From positions 908,501 through 972,500 of the forward strand of contig JASJOG010000112.1 in the NCBI GenBank assembly GCA_030142905.1: 64,000 bases of DNA, read 5' to 3'. Within the stretch, counting starts at the first letter, position 1. Each line of letters starts with the position of its first letter. The stretch comes from Heliopora coerulea (Eukaryota > Cnidaria > Anthozoa > Scleralcyonacea > Helioporidae). Made by a program: the position numbers and the translations under genes. Below the pieces are notes generated by a model. The model worked only from the letters and a program-made list of their open reading frames with translations. It searched no databases and was not told the DNA's origin. Shown in pieces: positions 49,681 through 59,480 of the stretch.

Positions 49681-49797
49681 TGTTTAGCATTTGTCAAAAG
49701 GATAACTTCAAACTTTACTTCTACTACAAGTCTTTTATATACTTACCAAAATTAACATAAATATAAATTAACATAAATTGTCATGCTACTACCAACA
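49681..49797 (-). repeat. 5' LTR of the gypsy element
   Basis: 117 bp, same ends as the partner at 44939-45055. A TATATAAAAG box on the minus strand (49732-49741) is a likely promoter element. Confidence 0.95.
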
Positions 49798-49830
49798 GAA
49801 GTAACTTTGATGTTTGGCGAAGGTGATCTG

Positions 49831-50110
49831 TCGGCACTAGAGCAAAACCAGTGAGACCAGGTAATCGTGTGGAGACTGGGACTGTAAAATGAAGTATTTT
49901 ATTTACGTGATAACTTTGTGGAAAGAATCGTTGGAGTTTTGGTTAAACTGTCACCACGGGTAACTCGTCAAAAGTTAGGATTAGGGTTACGATTAGGGTT
50001 ATGATTAGGATTTGGATTAGGGTTAGGATATCAAGTAAATAAAGTACTTAATTTTCCAGTCCCAGTCTCCACACTGGAATGTGGTCTAAGTTGGTACGTT
50101 CTAGTGCCGA
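49831..50110. mobile_element. Foldback MITE with telomere-like core
   Basis: Inverted ends start with TCGGCACTAGA on both sides and share GTGTGGAGACTGGGACTG further in. The centre (49978-50030) is a run of TTAGGG/GATTAGG variants. Copy L at about 4060 lacks the insertion. Confidence 0.65.
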
Positions 50111-50843
50111 CCTCCTGAATCTGCCCCTGGAACCCCAGTACACCATAACCAGCGTACGCGCAAACTTCTGTATGGCATCAAATGTGATTTCATTGTATGG
50201 ATATAATTTGAATAACCTTGGATTTGAAGAACATCCACTCGTCTGTGTTCGGAATGGAGGGAAACAAGAATTCAGGTAATTATAGTTATAACAAATATTC
50301 TGAACAAATCTCAGTTTGGCAAATCACTTGGTCAGCATATGGTAGGCGAAAGCTTGTAGCCTAGATGATTTCCTCTATAAAGATTGCTAACGTTGCTTAA
50401 AGAATACTTTCTTCCCGGATTTTCACCTAAATATGATGGTTCAATATTATTTCTGGATCACTCCTTAAAGTTTGAGTTGTTAGGAGAGCTAAAACCTCAA
50501 ATTGAAGTTCATTTCAGCCCGATTAAGAAACGGCATCGAACCTGGCGATTTGCGAACGGAGTGATCCTCTCATGAAGCCACTGGAAAATGATGTATAACT
50601 GAGGACATAGCGTAAGATGGGAGATGTATAAGTTCATGAACAGCAAACGTACTTATTGCTATTACAAATTTAAGGAGTAATGCATAAAAATAACTTGAGA
50701 GTGAACAGAGGAAGGTGGAATTGTGTCTTATTTTAATCCTTTGATAAACGTCTATGAGTTTAACACAACAGACATTCACTATCCCATCTTGCACGTGAAA
50801 GTGACTGGTAGATCTATTATTCAGTAAATCGTTGTTTCTACTT

Positions 50844-50967
50844 AGGCCCTGTTCAGACGTCGAACTTTTCATGTGCTGAACCAAATGCAAATCAATTTGG
50901 ATAAAGGATCTTGCTCATTAACGTCAGATTCGGCACATGAAAAGTTTGACGCTTGAACTATGCCTTA
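50844..50967. mobile_element. Short foldback MITE
   Basis: Left GCCCTGTTCAGACGTCGAAC and right GTTTGACGCTTGAACTATGC are approximate reverse complements and continue into TTTTCATGTGC on both sides. It has no coding content. Confidence 0.65.
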
Positions 50968-52759
50968 ACTGGTGAAATACTTAATATATAAACAAGCTGT
51001 GGTTTATAAGGTTTATTAAGCAAATAAATGAAGTACGTTTAAGAGAGAACTTTTGGTTGCGAAACCTTTGTCATGGTTGAATACAAACAATTCTGTGACA
51101 AAAATTTTTTTAACGAAGAAAGTCAATTTTAATGAATAACCAAGTCACCCGTTTTTTAAGAAGGAAAATGAGAGAACTCTAAATCTTTAGTAGCAACTTT
51201 TAACATTCTCGTTTTGACTGAAACGTAGTTTATTAGCGAAAGATCTCGAAGAAATCAGTGAAGCGTTCATCAATGACAAATTGGCATGTTGTATAAAAGG
51301 TACTAAGTATAATACGTATGTCGAGATACAAGAGACGAAAATGTCCGAGATTTAGTTTTTATCGGCTAATACACTAATTCGCCGACCAAACTGTTGATTA
51401 AATCTCGAGCCAAAACCAGTATAATTCAAACCCCGCTTCGTTTTGCAAAACTAAAAAAGTTTCTCTTACACTAAATTTTTTTTAATATCGCAAACTTAAT
51501 AACTTCGCACAAAGCGAAGTCCAAAATATTAATGATATTGACGTTTCTTGTGCTGGGAGCGACACCCATCAATTCGTGTAATCAAAGAAAGAGAGTAAAC
51601 AGTAAATCTTGTAAGTCACATGGGCCGAGTAAAATGATTTTTAGTGATGGTGAAAGGAAATTGCATCATTATCTTCGAGGTTTGATTTTCCAGTTTGCTA
51701 TCAGTCTTGGCCAGCTTATCACTAAGGCTAAATGCCGAAAAAACAAAATTAGAAGGTAGGATATTTCGCAACCGTCTGTAGACCCAAAATCGACAACATC
51801 GGCTTGGGGTCACTCAGTGTTAAATTAGTGGAAAGCACATTCTTTCAGTAAGATTGTTTTTCCATATCTTATAACAAGAACTTTAAGTCGAATTGAACAT
51901 GACTTATCTAAGCGATCGATTATTTAAAGAATGATATGCATAGTTGCATTTGAGCAAACATGCTTCCACATAACTGCAGAATGTCGAGATGCAATCAATT
52001 TATCCAATTTAAATTGTTGATAGTGTTTGTTGTAGCCTTTCCTTAATACTCCGAAAATCCTTGTGTTGGTCTATATCAGTTATACACTTTTCTGCAATTA
52101 GCTTTAGTATTTAGTATATAGTTTAGTGTAAACTGTTACGGTTGTTGCTTTTGGTTTTTCGTCGGATAAAGAACTCCTTCAATGATCTGCTGTGCCTGTA
52201 ATTCCATCTCAGCCTGGACGGCAACTAGTATATGAACGCTTCACATTGACAACCCACCTGACCATCGGCAAGAACGTTGTGTGTTAAATGACCGATTGTT
52301 TATTGGATCAAATATTACGAAATGTTAACATTCCTTCCATGTAATCATTGATTGAATGTAAGCGTTAATAAAATACAGGCGTATTTCATAATACATTTTG
52401 AGAATACAAAAAATACAAATTCAGGTCCAGAAAGATTTTTAAGTACTTTTAATGACTATCAAGTTAACATGTACATCAACTGGTGATTTGTAAAGAATAC
52501 TAATCGTAACAAAAAGATCAGAGCCCAGCTCAGAATTCTTAGGTGTATCGCCATAGTGAAATAAGCAAGTCAAAAAGTTTTAAAACATATTTACTGACGT
52601 TTCGTTGCCTCGTGCAACATCTTCAGAGTGTAGGTTTACAGAGACGAGAAAAAACTATATATATGAATCTATAATTACATATTGGAATAATTAGACGGCT
52701 AACCAATAGAAAACTGGAAGACGTAACAGGAAGTGACACGCATACGGAAGAGGAAAGCA

Positions 52760-53575
52760 TTAGAATAGAGAAAGAGGTGTGGAAGAGATATTTTCTTTGA
52801 GAGACGGCTTGTATTTAGAAATAAGTAAACTCTCACGAATGAGGAGTTCAAAGTTAGAGGAAGACCTGCAGGAAGAAATAATGGAAAAATCGTTGGGAGA
52901 AATGGCGTGATTAGTCTGGCGAGTATGAGCCTGGATACTGGAAGTAGGAAACGAAGTGGTTGCTCGTTTCTTATCCGTCAAAGGCGAAACCCCCATGTGT
53001 TCTGAGATACGCGTGTGTAAGTGGCGCCTTGTTTGGCCCAAATACAATGCTCCGCAGCATTGACACGTATATTTGTAGACAACACGCGATCTCATTAACA
53101 TGGGGGTCCGGTTCTTGAAAGGGAAGAAACCAGACAACCGTCTTCCAGAATGAAAAATAAAACGCAAAGTAACTTGTGGGAAAGCAGATGAACATAGTTT
53201 AGAGACCTGTGTTCGGATCTGTAGAGCATGTGATCCTGTGAAAGGAAGCTTAAAATAAATGATATTTTTCGGAGGAGAATCAGAATCTTTTGTGGGGGGA
53301 CAAAACAGACGATCAAGAATAAGACGGATGGAGCGATCAAGAAAAATCTCAGGATAACCATTCCTAAGCAATAATTTCTTAAGTTTAAGAACTTCAGTGT
53401 GAAAGTGGTGAAAGGAAGAGCATATTTTAAAGTAGCGATCAAGTAGAGTATAGACGAGACCACGCTTATACGATAACGGAACAAAACTATCAAAACTAGT
53501 GAATAAACCGGTAAAAGTAGGTTTCCGATAAACCAAAGTTGAAAAACCACCAGAACGATCAATGAAAGTGTCCAA
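52760..53575 (-). pseudogene. Penelope-like protein, C-terminal part with GIY-YIG nuclease
   Basis: The frame starts with the reverse-transcriptase thumb region (L-V-Y-R-K-P-T-F-T-G-L-F). It continues through a Cys-rich linker (Y-T-C-Q-C-C-G) and ends with a GIY-YIG endonuclease core, A-L-Y-L-G-Q-T-R-R-H-L-H-T-R-I-S-E-H. Here Y-L-G-Q-T is the YIG-type strand, and R and the following E-H are the expected catalytic-region residues. It is the 3' part of the protein begun at 56626; the frame is lost between 53576 and the insertion at 53699. The GIY-YIG domain nicks the target in Penelope-like elements. Confidence 0.85.
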
Positions 53576-53766
53576 AAAAGGAAGTGTAGAATCAATTTCT
53601 AACTCACTAGTAGACGTAATATTCGGATGCTGTGAGTTGAGATAATCTAGAAAAGGACGAACATGATTACGAGAGCGAAAAACAACAAAACAATCAATAA
53701 TTTCTCAGTAGCAACAAAGTCAATACACATTTAAAGTGAACGATATATTTTTTAAAAGCATACGTT

Positions 53767-53795
53767 TTTCGACAACTTCAAGATGCCATCTTCAG
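53767..53795 (-). other. Penelope-type terminal hairpin motif (left arm of inner element)
   Basis: The minus strand reads CTGAAGATGGCA, a hairpin, GTCGAAA. Its inverted partner at 55116-55144 is nearly identical. Confidence 0.7.
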
Positions 53796-53929
53796 TGCAG
53801 AATGAATGATGTGAGGTAATATGATACAGTAATATATGAGCTAGGATATGAATAAATTATTTACAATTGATGAGGAAGTGATCTGCTTACAAATACAGAA
53901 TTATTTGCATAAAGTGATGATAGGTGTAT

Positions 53930-54967
53930 TTATAAACTGAAAATAGTATTGAAGTGATGAATTTGGACGTTGAGATCGGGATTGATTTTGTTAATGTGAA
54001 GAGCCTCTTTGATTTTGAGGGAGAAGGATGAATGAGCGGAGTCGATGATTTTAAAGCAAGAGTGTGAAAATTGCTTTTTACAAGAGGGAGAGGCGTGAAG
54101 ATGTTTGTAGATGTTTGAGTTTCTGTCCGTATTCGTGTGTTCCTTAATCCTGGTAGTTAATTGGCGAGAGGTTTCACCAATATAGCGGGAGTTACATCCT
54201 GCACAGGAAAATTGATATACTACCATAGATTTGGAAAGATCAGGAATTGGATCTTTGAAACAAAAAAGGCTTTTTATCTTGTAAGATGTAAAGATAATTT
54301 TGACTTCAACGTCCGTGCAGTAGCGTTTAATGAGTTGTGTTAGTTTACGTTGTGTGTGCCGTGAGTAATCACCTATATAAGGTAGTTTGAAATAACGTTT
54401 GTTGTTAGTTTGTTGTTCACCGTTTAAGTTGGTTGCGGAGTTAGTGGAGTCAATGTTTTTGTTGTTGTTCAAGTAGCGTTGTATAGTGTTGTTAATGAAA
54501 TGAAAAGGAAAAGAGTTGCGTTGTAAGGTGAAAATTATGTTCTTTAAGTCCTGTTTGAAGCCGTTTTCTGTGTTATTCAATTTCCGTGCTCTGTCTATCA
54601 ACGTTCGTATCAGTCCAGTTTTGTAGGTTAATGGTGTGAAGCTAAAATAGTTTGTCAATAGTCCTGTATACGTTGGTTTGTGGTAGGTAGAAGTGACGCA
54701 GTTGTCATGTGATTTAGTAAGTAAGACATCAAGAAATGGCAGTTTGTTGTCTCGTTCCGTTTCGTATGTAAAGTTTATGTTGTTGTGCTGTTTGTTGATG
54801 TAATCGAAGAATAGTGAAGCCTCAGTTTCGTCATTAAAAACACAAAAAATGTCGTCAACATATCTGCGATAAAATAAAGGTTTATTGTTGTTGTAGTCGT
54901 TAATCCAGTTCCGTTCGTGAAAACCCATAAAGATGTTAGCTAAAGTGGGTGCTAAGGGTGAACCCAT
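53930..54967 (-). pseudogene. Penelope-like protein, RT catalytic C-terminal half plus GIY-YIG
   Basis: The frame begins at M-G-S-P-L-A-P-T (RT motif B), and open sequence continues upstream to about 55086, where the element is truncated. Then come F-Y-R-R-Y-V-D-D-I-F with the two catalytic Asp residues, L-P-F-L-D-V-L-L, Y-H-K-P-T-Y-T-G-L, a Cys-rich F-S-C-A-G-C-N linker, and a GIY-YIG core S-R-Y-I-G-E-T-S-R-Q-L-T-T-R-I-K-E-H. The frame is uninterrupted for 345 codons, so this copy is young, but without the N-terminal half it cannot be autonomous. It is only distantly similar to the outer element, so two families are present. Confidence 0.9.
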
Positions 54968-55115
54968 ACTTACCCCGTCCGTTTGGTCGTAGTACTTACC
55001 GTCAAATAAAAAATGCGTCTCAGCAGTAGCGATGTTAAATAATTGTTTTAGTTCTGTTCCGTTGATGGTAAATGTCGGGTTGTCGGTTTTATTACCTCAC
55101 ATCATTCATTCTGCA

Positions 55116-55144
55116 CTGAAGATGGCATCTTGAAGTTGTCGAAA
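55116..55144 (+). other. Penelope-type terminal hairpin motif (right arm of inner element)
   Basis: CTGAAGATGGCATCTTGAAG continues to TTGTCGAAAC. It has the same core as the other Penelope-like ends in the window. Confidence 0.7.
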
Positions 55145-55234
55145 CATGTATGCTTTTAAAAAATATATCGTTCACTTTAAAACAATCAATATAACGACGA
55201 AAGAAAAGAGGTTTAAATTCTAGAGGGCAGTTTG

Positions 55235-56626
55235 TTAACCAACTACGCTCGTGGAAAGCCAAGAAGATATTAGCAATAAAGGACCAAGCGGGTAGCCCAT
55301 GGCCACACCATCGACTTGTTCGTAGAGTGAGTTGTTAAATAAAAAATGACCATTCTTAACACCTAAACATAACAATTTACGTAATTGAGAAACGGAAAAG
55401 CCATGGTAAAGAGTGGCATTCTCAAAAGCTTTATTAACAATAATGTCAATGGTCTCATCTAGTGGAACGTTAGTAAAAAGCGAGTTAACATCAAAGCTCG
55501 CCATAAATATGTTATTAGTATCAAGGTTAGAAGCGCGTAACTCCTCGAGGAAAGAAAACGTATCGGAAATTATAAAAGGACTGCTTAAGAGAGGTGTGAG
55601 AATAGAAACGAGAAATTTAGAAAGGTTATAAGAGTGAGTTGAGATGGCAGAAAGAATAGGTCTAAATGGAAGGTTAGTTTTGTGCACCTTAGGTAAGCCG
55701 TATAAAATGCCTGGTCTAGAGCCTGTTGGAGTTAAACGTTCGTATAGTTCCTCAGAGATTATGTTGTCCTTCTTAAGAGAGAGCAGGAAGTTGCGCAGAT
55801 GTTGTTCTCGGCGAAGCGTTGTCTTCAGCGGGTCGGATAAAAGTGGCTTGAATTTCGAGGTGTCGGCAAGAATGTCACTCATTTTATTGTAGTAAACATC
55901 TTTGTCGACCAAGACGATTCCATTCCCTTTGTCTGGGTTCATGATTAAGATGTTTGGGTCATCTCTTAGTCCTTTCAAAATCTGGTAGTCTTCGCGTGTC
56001 AACAAAAAATTTGGTGGTGAGAAGTTTCGGTAACCTGATAAGGCGATGTCCTTCAGTTTGGTCCTGAAGTGATCTTCGTTAAAACCAGAGTGTTTATAGA
56101 TTTCTTCTTTCTTAAGTTGTCTGTGAAGGAACTCGAAAGGCACGAGAAAGTCGCAATAGTCCAGGTTGTTGTTAGGCAAGGAAAAATTTAACCCTTTCGC
56201 TAGGAGATTTTTCTCTTCAGGCGTGAGTGTATGGCTGGAGTAATTAAAAATAACATCGTCTGGATTAATTGATGGTGAAGCGACAGAAATAGAACATAAA
56301 CGCAGAAGTTTCTTTTCCTGGATTCTTTGATGCTTTTCGATCGTTCTGGTGTTTTCTTTATCAGAGAGGAACTTTAGATGAATTAAATCGATCAAACGGA
56401 CTCGTGAAGACAGAACCGAATACGCGTCAAATGCTTGTGTAGTCAGAACACGCATTCTTGATCCTTTCAGAGCGATTTCTTCATCCAAAAGTTTTCTTTG
56501 GCATTGATAGTAAGCTGAAGATCTCCTCAGTTTCCTGTTTGCAACCTTGAAACGAAGAAATTTGGGGATAACGTTTCTTTTCTTGCAGCTTTGAAGGAAC
56601 AGCGAGTCCAGTTTATCTTTGCCCAA
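55235..56626 (-). pseudogene. Penelope-like protein, N-terminal part and reverse transcriptase
   Basis: The frame of 463 codons has a basic N-terminal region, then RT motifs: I-M-N-P-D-K-G-N-G-I-V-L-V-D, G-I-L-Y-G-L-P-K-V-H-K, R-P-I-L-S-A, S-F-D-V-N-S-L-F-T-N-V-P with the first catalytic Asp, and V-D-G-V-A-M-G-Y-P-L-G-P (Tyr where Ser is usual). It loses frame near 55290; the neighbouring frame continues to R-R-Y-I-D-C-F, at which point the inner element is inserted. This is the Penelope order, RT first then GIY-YIG at the C terminus. Confidence 0.9.
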
Positions 56627-56825
56627 TTTGAGATCAAGGCGCTGAAAGCTTCGGAACGCGAACAGCGATCCTTTGTCATATCGATCGGTAATAATCTTGG
56701 CTATTGATTTTCCGGATGAAGAAATCGCTCTGAAGGGATCAAGAATGCGTGTTCTGACTACACAAGCATCTGACGCGTATTCGGTTCTGTCTTCACGAGT
56801 CCGTTTGATCGATTTAATTCATCTA
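56376..56825. repeat. Inverted repeat at the 5' end of the outer Penelope-like element
   Basis: 56376-56486 and 56714-56825 are reverse complements over about 111 bp, with a 227-bp spacer. Part of the coding region has been copied in inverted orientation at the 5' junction, as in twin-priming of retroelements. Confidence 0.85.
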
Positions 56826-56897
56826 TCAATATCGTCATGAGGTGGCTCTGAAGGTTGTGTCTTTGTTGCTCAGTCTCTAATACTCCTTAATAGGACT

Positions 56898-57083
56898 ATG
56901 AGAATACTTTACCATATCACATTTGTGATGTTAATCGCAGTGATTTTCATCTCGTTATCTTTCGGAATGAAACATATACATAAAGAAGACAATAAGACGA
57001 AATTGTATGGTAGTTGCGCTCAGCAGGCACATATATATGTGATAATAAGACCTGGGTATTGTTTGACGACCGTCCCTTTTTAA
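56898..57083 (+). CDS. Possible 61-aa secreted or membrane peptide (conserved short ORF)
   Basis: The start is a short basic N terminus followed by about 18 hydrophobic residues (residues 4-24), as in a signal peptide or anchor, then a polar segment with His/Lys/Glu and G-S-C-A-Q-Q. It corresponds to the 41-aa ORF at 3897-4022 in copy L; hydrophobic core and the S/G-S-C-x-Q-Q part are shared, and the ends differ. Function is unknown. It may be a remnant of a signal-peptide exon. Confidence 0.25.
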   Translation: MRILYHITFVMLIAVIFISLSFGMKHIHKEDNKTKLYGSCAQQAHIYVIIRPGYCLTTVPF

Positions 57084-59087
57084 ATATGTGAGAATCCGCC
57101 CTTGAAACCCCAGTGCATTACCAGTGCTCACGTAGTTCACGCGGGCTTCTAGGGTTTTATGATCAATGGTTAATCTGAATCTAGATTTGGTGAACATTCT
57201 TTGGTTTTAAGCTCGTCTGTCTTCAGAAGCGAAAAGCGAGAATAAAGGTAATTGTCATACTTACAATAAATATTCCAAAGAGAGACAGTTCTTCCCAGTA
57301 ACTGTTCATCACCAGATTGACCGAAGCATAAAGTCGGGTAGTTTTTCCTGTAATATTGCTGATATAGAGAAATGTTTTTCTTGATTTTTTTGGTTTTAGA
57401 GCAGGTAATTGGAACCACACTGGTGTTACAGATGTGTAGTTATGATTGTCTAACGATTGGGAGTGAAACTGTTAATGATGGAACGCGCTTTTAGCCGCGG
57501 ACTATAGTGAGCGTGACATGGCTCCACTAGTGGCATACCATGTAGAGTTGAGTGAATGAGTATGAGTCTTTACTTTCAGAGTAAATCGTGGAGTATACAT
57601 TTGTGTTGTGAAGGTGTATTAGTAATTACCACGAGTGCGATACGGGAATTCAAAACCGACCACTCGGCCTTAGGGTTTTACCGACAGTTACACGGCTACG
57701 CAGTTGGCCATACAGTGTAGAGTTTAATAAAGAAGTATGTATGAATACAGAGAGAAAGAGGTTTGGCTGGAATACAATTGCGTCAGTGCTATTCCTAGAC
57801 ATCCAGTTCATGTTTGAGTTGTGATCTCAAACTCCAGTTTTATAGAAGCGCTCAAAATGTCAAATTGAAGTTCCGATCAGCCCAAGGAAGAAACGGCAAC
57901 GAACCTTAAAAATGTTTCATGCCGATCGGTTGCTCGGGAAATCCTTCCTTGTATTTAAACAGGTCAGATATATAAAACTTAAGCAAGCAGTCGCTCGGCA
58001 GGCATATATATGTAATAATAATTCCTGGGTATTGTTTGACGACCATCCCTTCTTAAATATGTGAGAATCCGCCCCTGAAACCCCAGTGCATCACCAGTGC
58101 TGACGTAGTTCACGCGGACTTCTAGAGTTTTCTGATCAATGGTTAATCTGAATTTGGATTTGGTGAACATTCTTTGGTTTTAAGCTCATCTGTCTTCAGA
58201 AGCGAAAAGCGAGAATAAAGGTAATTGTCATACTTACAATAAATATTCCAAAGAGAGACGGTTCTTCCCAGTAACTGATCATCACCAGATTGACCGAAGC
58301 ATAAAGTCAGGTTGTTTTTCCTGTAATATTGCTGATATAGAAAAATGTTTTTCCTCGAGGTTTAGCTGGAATACAATTGCGTCAGTGCTATTCCTAGACA
58401 TCCAGTTCATGTTTGAGTTGTGATCTCAAACTCCAGTTTTATAGAAGCGCACAAAATGTCAAATTGAAGTTCCGATCAGCCCAAGGAAGAAACGGCAACG
58501 AACCTCAAAAAAGTTTCATGCCGATCGGTTGCTCGGGAAATCCTTCCTTGTATTTAAACAGGTCAGATATATAAAACTTAAGCAAGCAGTAGTTTGTTAG
58601 GGTTATTATATGAGTATAATGAAAATGGTTTAGTAGAGAACTTCGAGTTTCGAAGCCTAGACGATGGCTGGAATACCAACGGTTCTTCTGCACAAACACT
58701 GTGGCCGCGAAAGTCAATTTGAAAGTACCGTCAAGTTATTTCGCTTTTTAACAGGAGAAAAGGGAAGATTGGGAATCTTTAGTGGCTAATTTTCACATTC
58801 ATTCTTTGCTGAAACGAATTTTGTTCGCGAAAGACCTCGAAGAAATCAATGAAGCGTTCATTAGCGAAAAATAATCAGATTACATACAAACACTTAAATA
58901 TATTAACTATAAGGGCATACAAGAGACAAAAATTGTACAGATTCATGCAGTATTGATCGGCCAATATACCAGTTCGTTGATTGGATTGTATGTGAACACC
59001 AGAGACGCAACGACTACTGTTCAAACCCGACTGCGTCAGAGTAAATAGAGCCACCTCCAGGAAAAAGCTGCTATCTATAATGCATGT

Positions 59088-59480
59088 CATGGAAGCTCTA
59101 CATATTAAGTATCTTAAACCACAATTAAACTCTGGTCTTAAAGTTAGCAAAGAACTCTCACTCTTTATTTAGTTCCTTTTAGTTTATCCATAATTTATAT
59201 ATCGACATCTTGACATTTCATCCTGAGGCGTCAACACTTGTCACTTACTGACACGTCAATCATTTGTAAATAGAGTAGGCGTTCCGTCAATTCTTCATCA
59301 ATGATGTAATCACTTTTCTCATGCATATATAAACCTTAGGATCTCTTATGTTACTTCACTTGGCCTGAAGATGATTTTGCAATAAAATCGAAATATCACC
59401 ATTTCACAGTTTTCATCTTTTGTTAACTTAAATCTTAAGTTGAAAGATGACCTTGGTTTTCGGAATTTACTTTCTCTTGT
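59088..59480 (+). mobile_element. 5'-truncated Penelope-like insertion
   Basis: Copy L at about 9810-9825 passes directly from ATGCATGTC to AAGATTATTCATCG, while copy R carries about 390 bp between these points. The insertion holds the ORF tail at 59089-59172 and, about 190 bp after its stop, the terminal motif CTGAAGATG with a GATTTT/AAAATC hairpin and CGAAA (59365-59393). Confidence 0.8.
59089..59172 (+). pseudogene. C-terminal tail of a Penelope-like protein
   Basis: The 27 codons M-E-A-L-H-I-K-Y-L-K-P-Q-L-N resemble the end of the inner Penelope-like protein (E-A-L-H-I-N-K-I-N-P-D-L-N) and end at TAG. It is a 5'-truncated insertion. Confidence 0.7.

Larger units (their letters stand above)
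44939..49797 (-). mobile_element. Ty3/gypsy LTR retrotransposon (full length, decayed)
   Basis: Two 117-bp LTRs (44939-45055 and 49681-49797) begin TG and end CA, and differ at about seven sites. GAAG flanks both ends (44935-44938 and 49798-49801) as a target duplication. On the minus strand a primer-binding site (49663-49680) complementary to the 3' end of a leucine tRNA abuts the 5' LTR, and a purine tract (45056-45068) precedes the 3' LTR. Gag, reverse transcriptase, RNase H and integrase follow in Ty3/gypsy order. Stops, frameshifts and a MITE in gag make it inactive. LTR divergence of roughly 6% indicates an old insertion. Confidence 0.95.
49798..52590. repeat. Segmental duplication, copy R part 2
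   Basis: Continues the match to copy L after the LTR element: 50110-50310 with 4070-4290, 51140-51430 with 4580-4860, and 52170-52400 with 7120-7400. A splice-donor-like AG|GTAATT at 50275 is conserved at 4234, 8018, 57246 and 58218. An open frame at 50079-50279 ends at it, but the equivalents have stops, so it is not called as a gene. Confidence 0.65.
53700..55178 (-). mobile_element. Inner Penelope-like element, 5'-truncated, with inverted ends
   Basis: Exactly flanked by a 13-bp direct repeat aaaacaatcaata (53687-53699 and 55179-55191). Inverted arms of about 90 bp (53731-53820 and 55091-55180) carry the terminal motif CTGAAGATG, hairpin, GTCGAAA. Between them lies the 3' half of a Penelope-like ORF. 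The same layout recurs at 26385-27205. Confidence 0.9.
52599..56825 (-). mobile_element. Outer Penelope-like retroelement (split by a second one)
   Basis: On the minus strand an N-terminal and reverse-transcriptase frame (55235-56626) and a C-terminal GIY-YIG frame (52760-53575) are parts of one protein, separated by the inner element at 53700-55178. Downstream of the stop a terminal motif CTGAAGATG, a GTTGC/GCAAC hairpin and CGAAAC lie at 52599-52626. At the 5' side 56714-56825 is an inverted copy of 56376-56486, marking an inverted 5' end. The outer element is inactive. Confidence 0.85.

Noticed and set aside
49978..50030. Telomere or chromosome end
   Set aside because: The tract is about 50 bp, degenerate, internal, and sits inside a foldback MITE.
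50079..50279. 66-codon ORF ending at a splice-donor-like site
   Set aside because: Its paralogous blocks at 4070, 7870, 57080 and 58050 contain stops in the same frame; kept only as a finding.
55413..55892. Plus-strand ORFs across the Penelope-like RT
   Set aside because: They are antisense shadows of the minus-strand reverse-transcriptase frame.
57979..58170. Minus-strand ORF similar to 56955-57197
   Set aside because: The similarity reflects the local tandem duplication of the DNA; the other spacer copies do not keep the frame.
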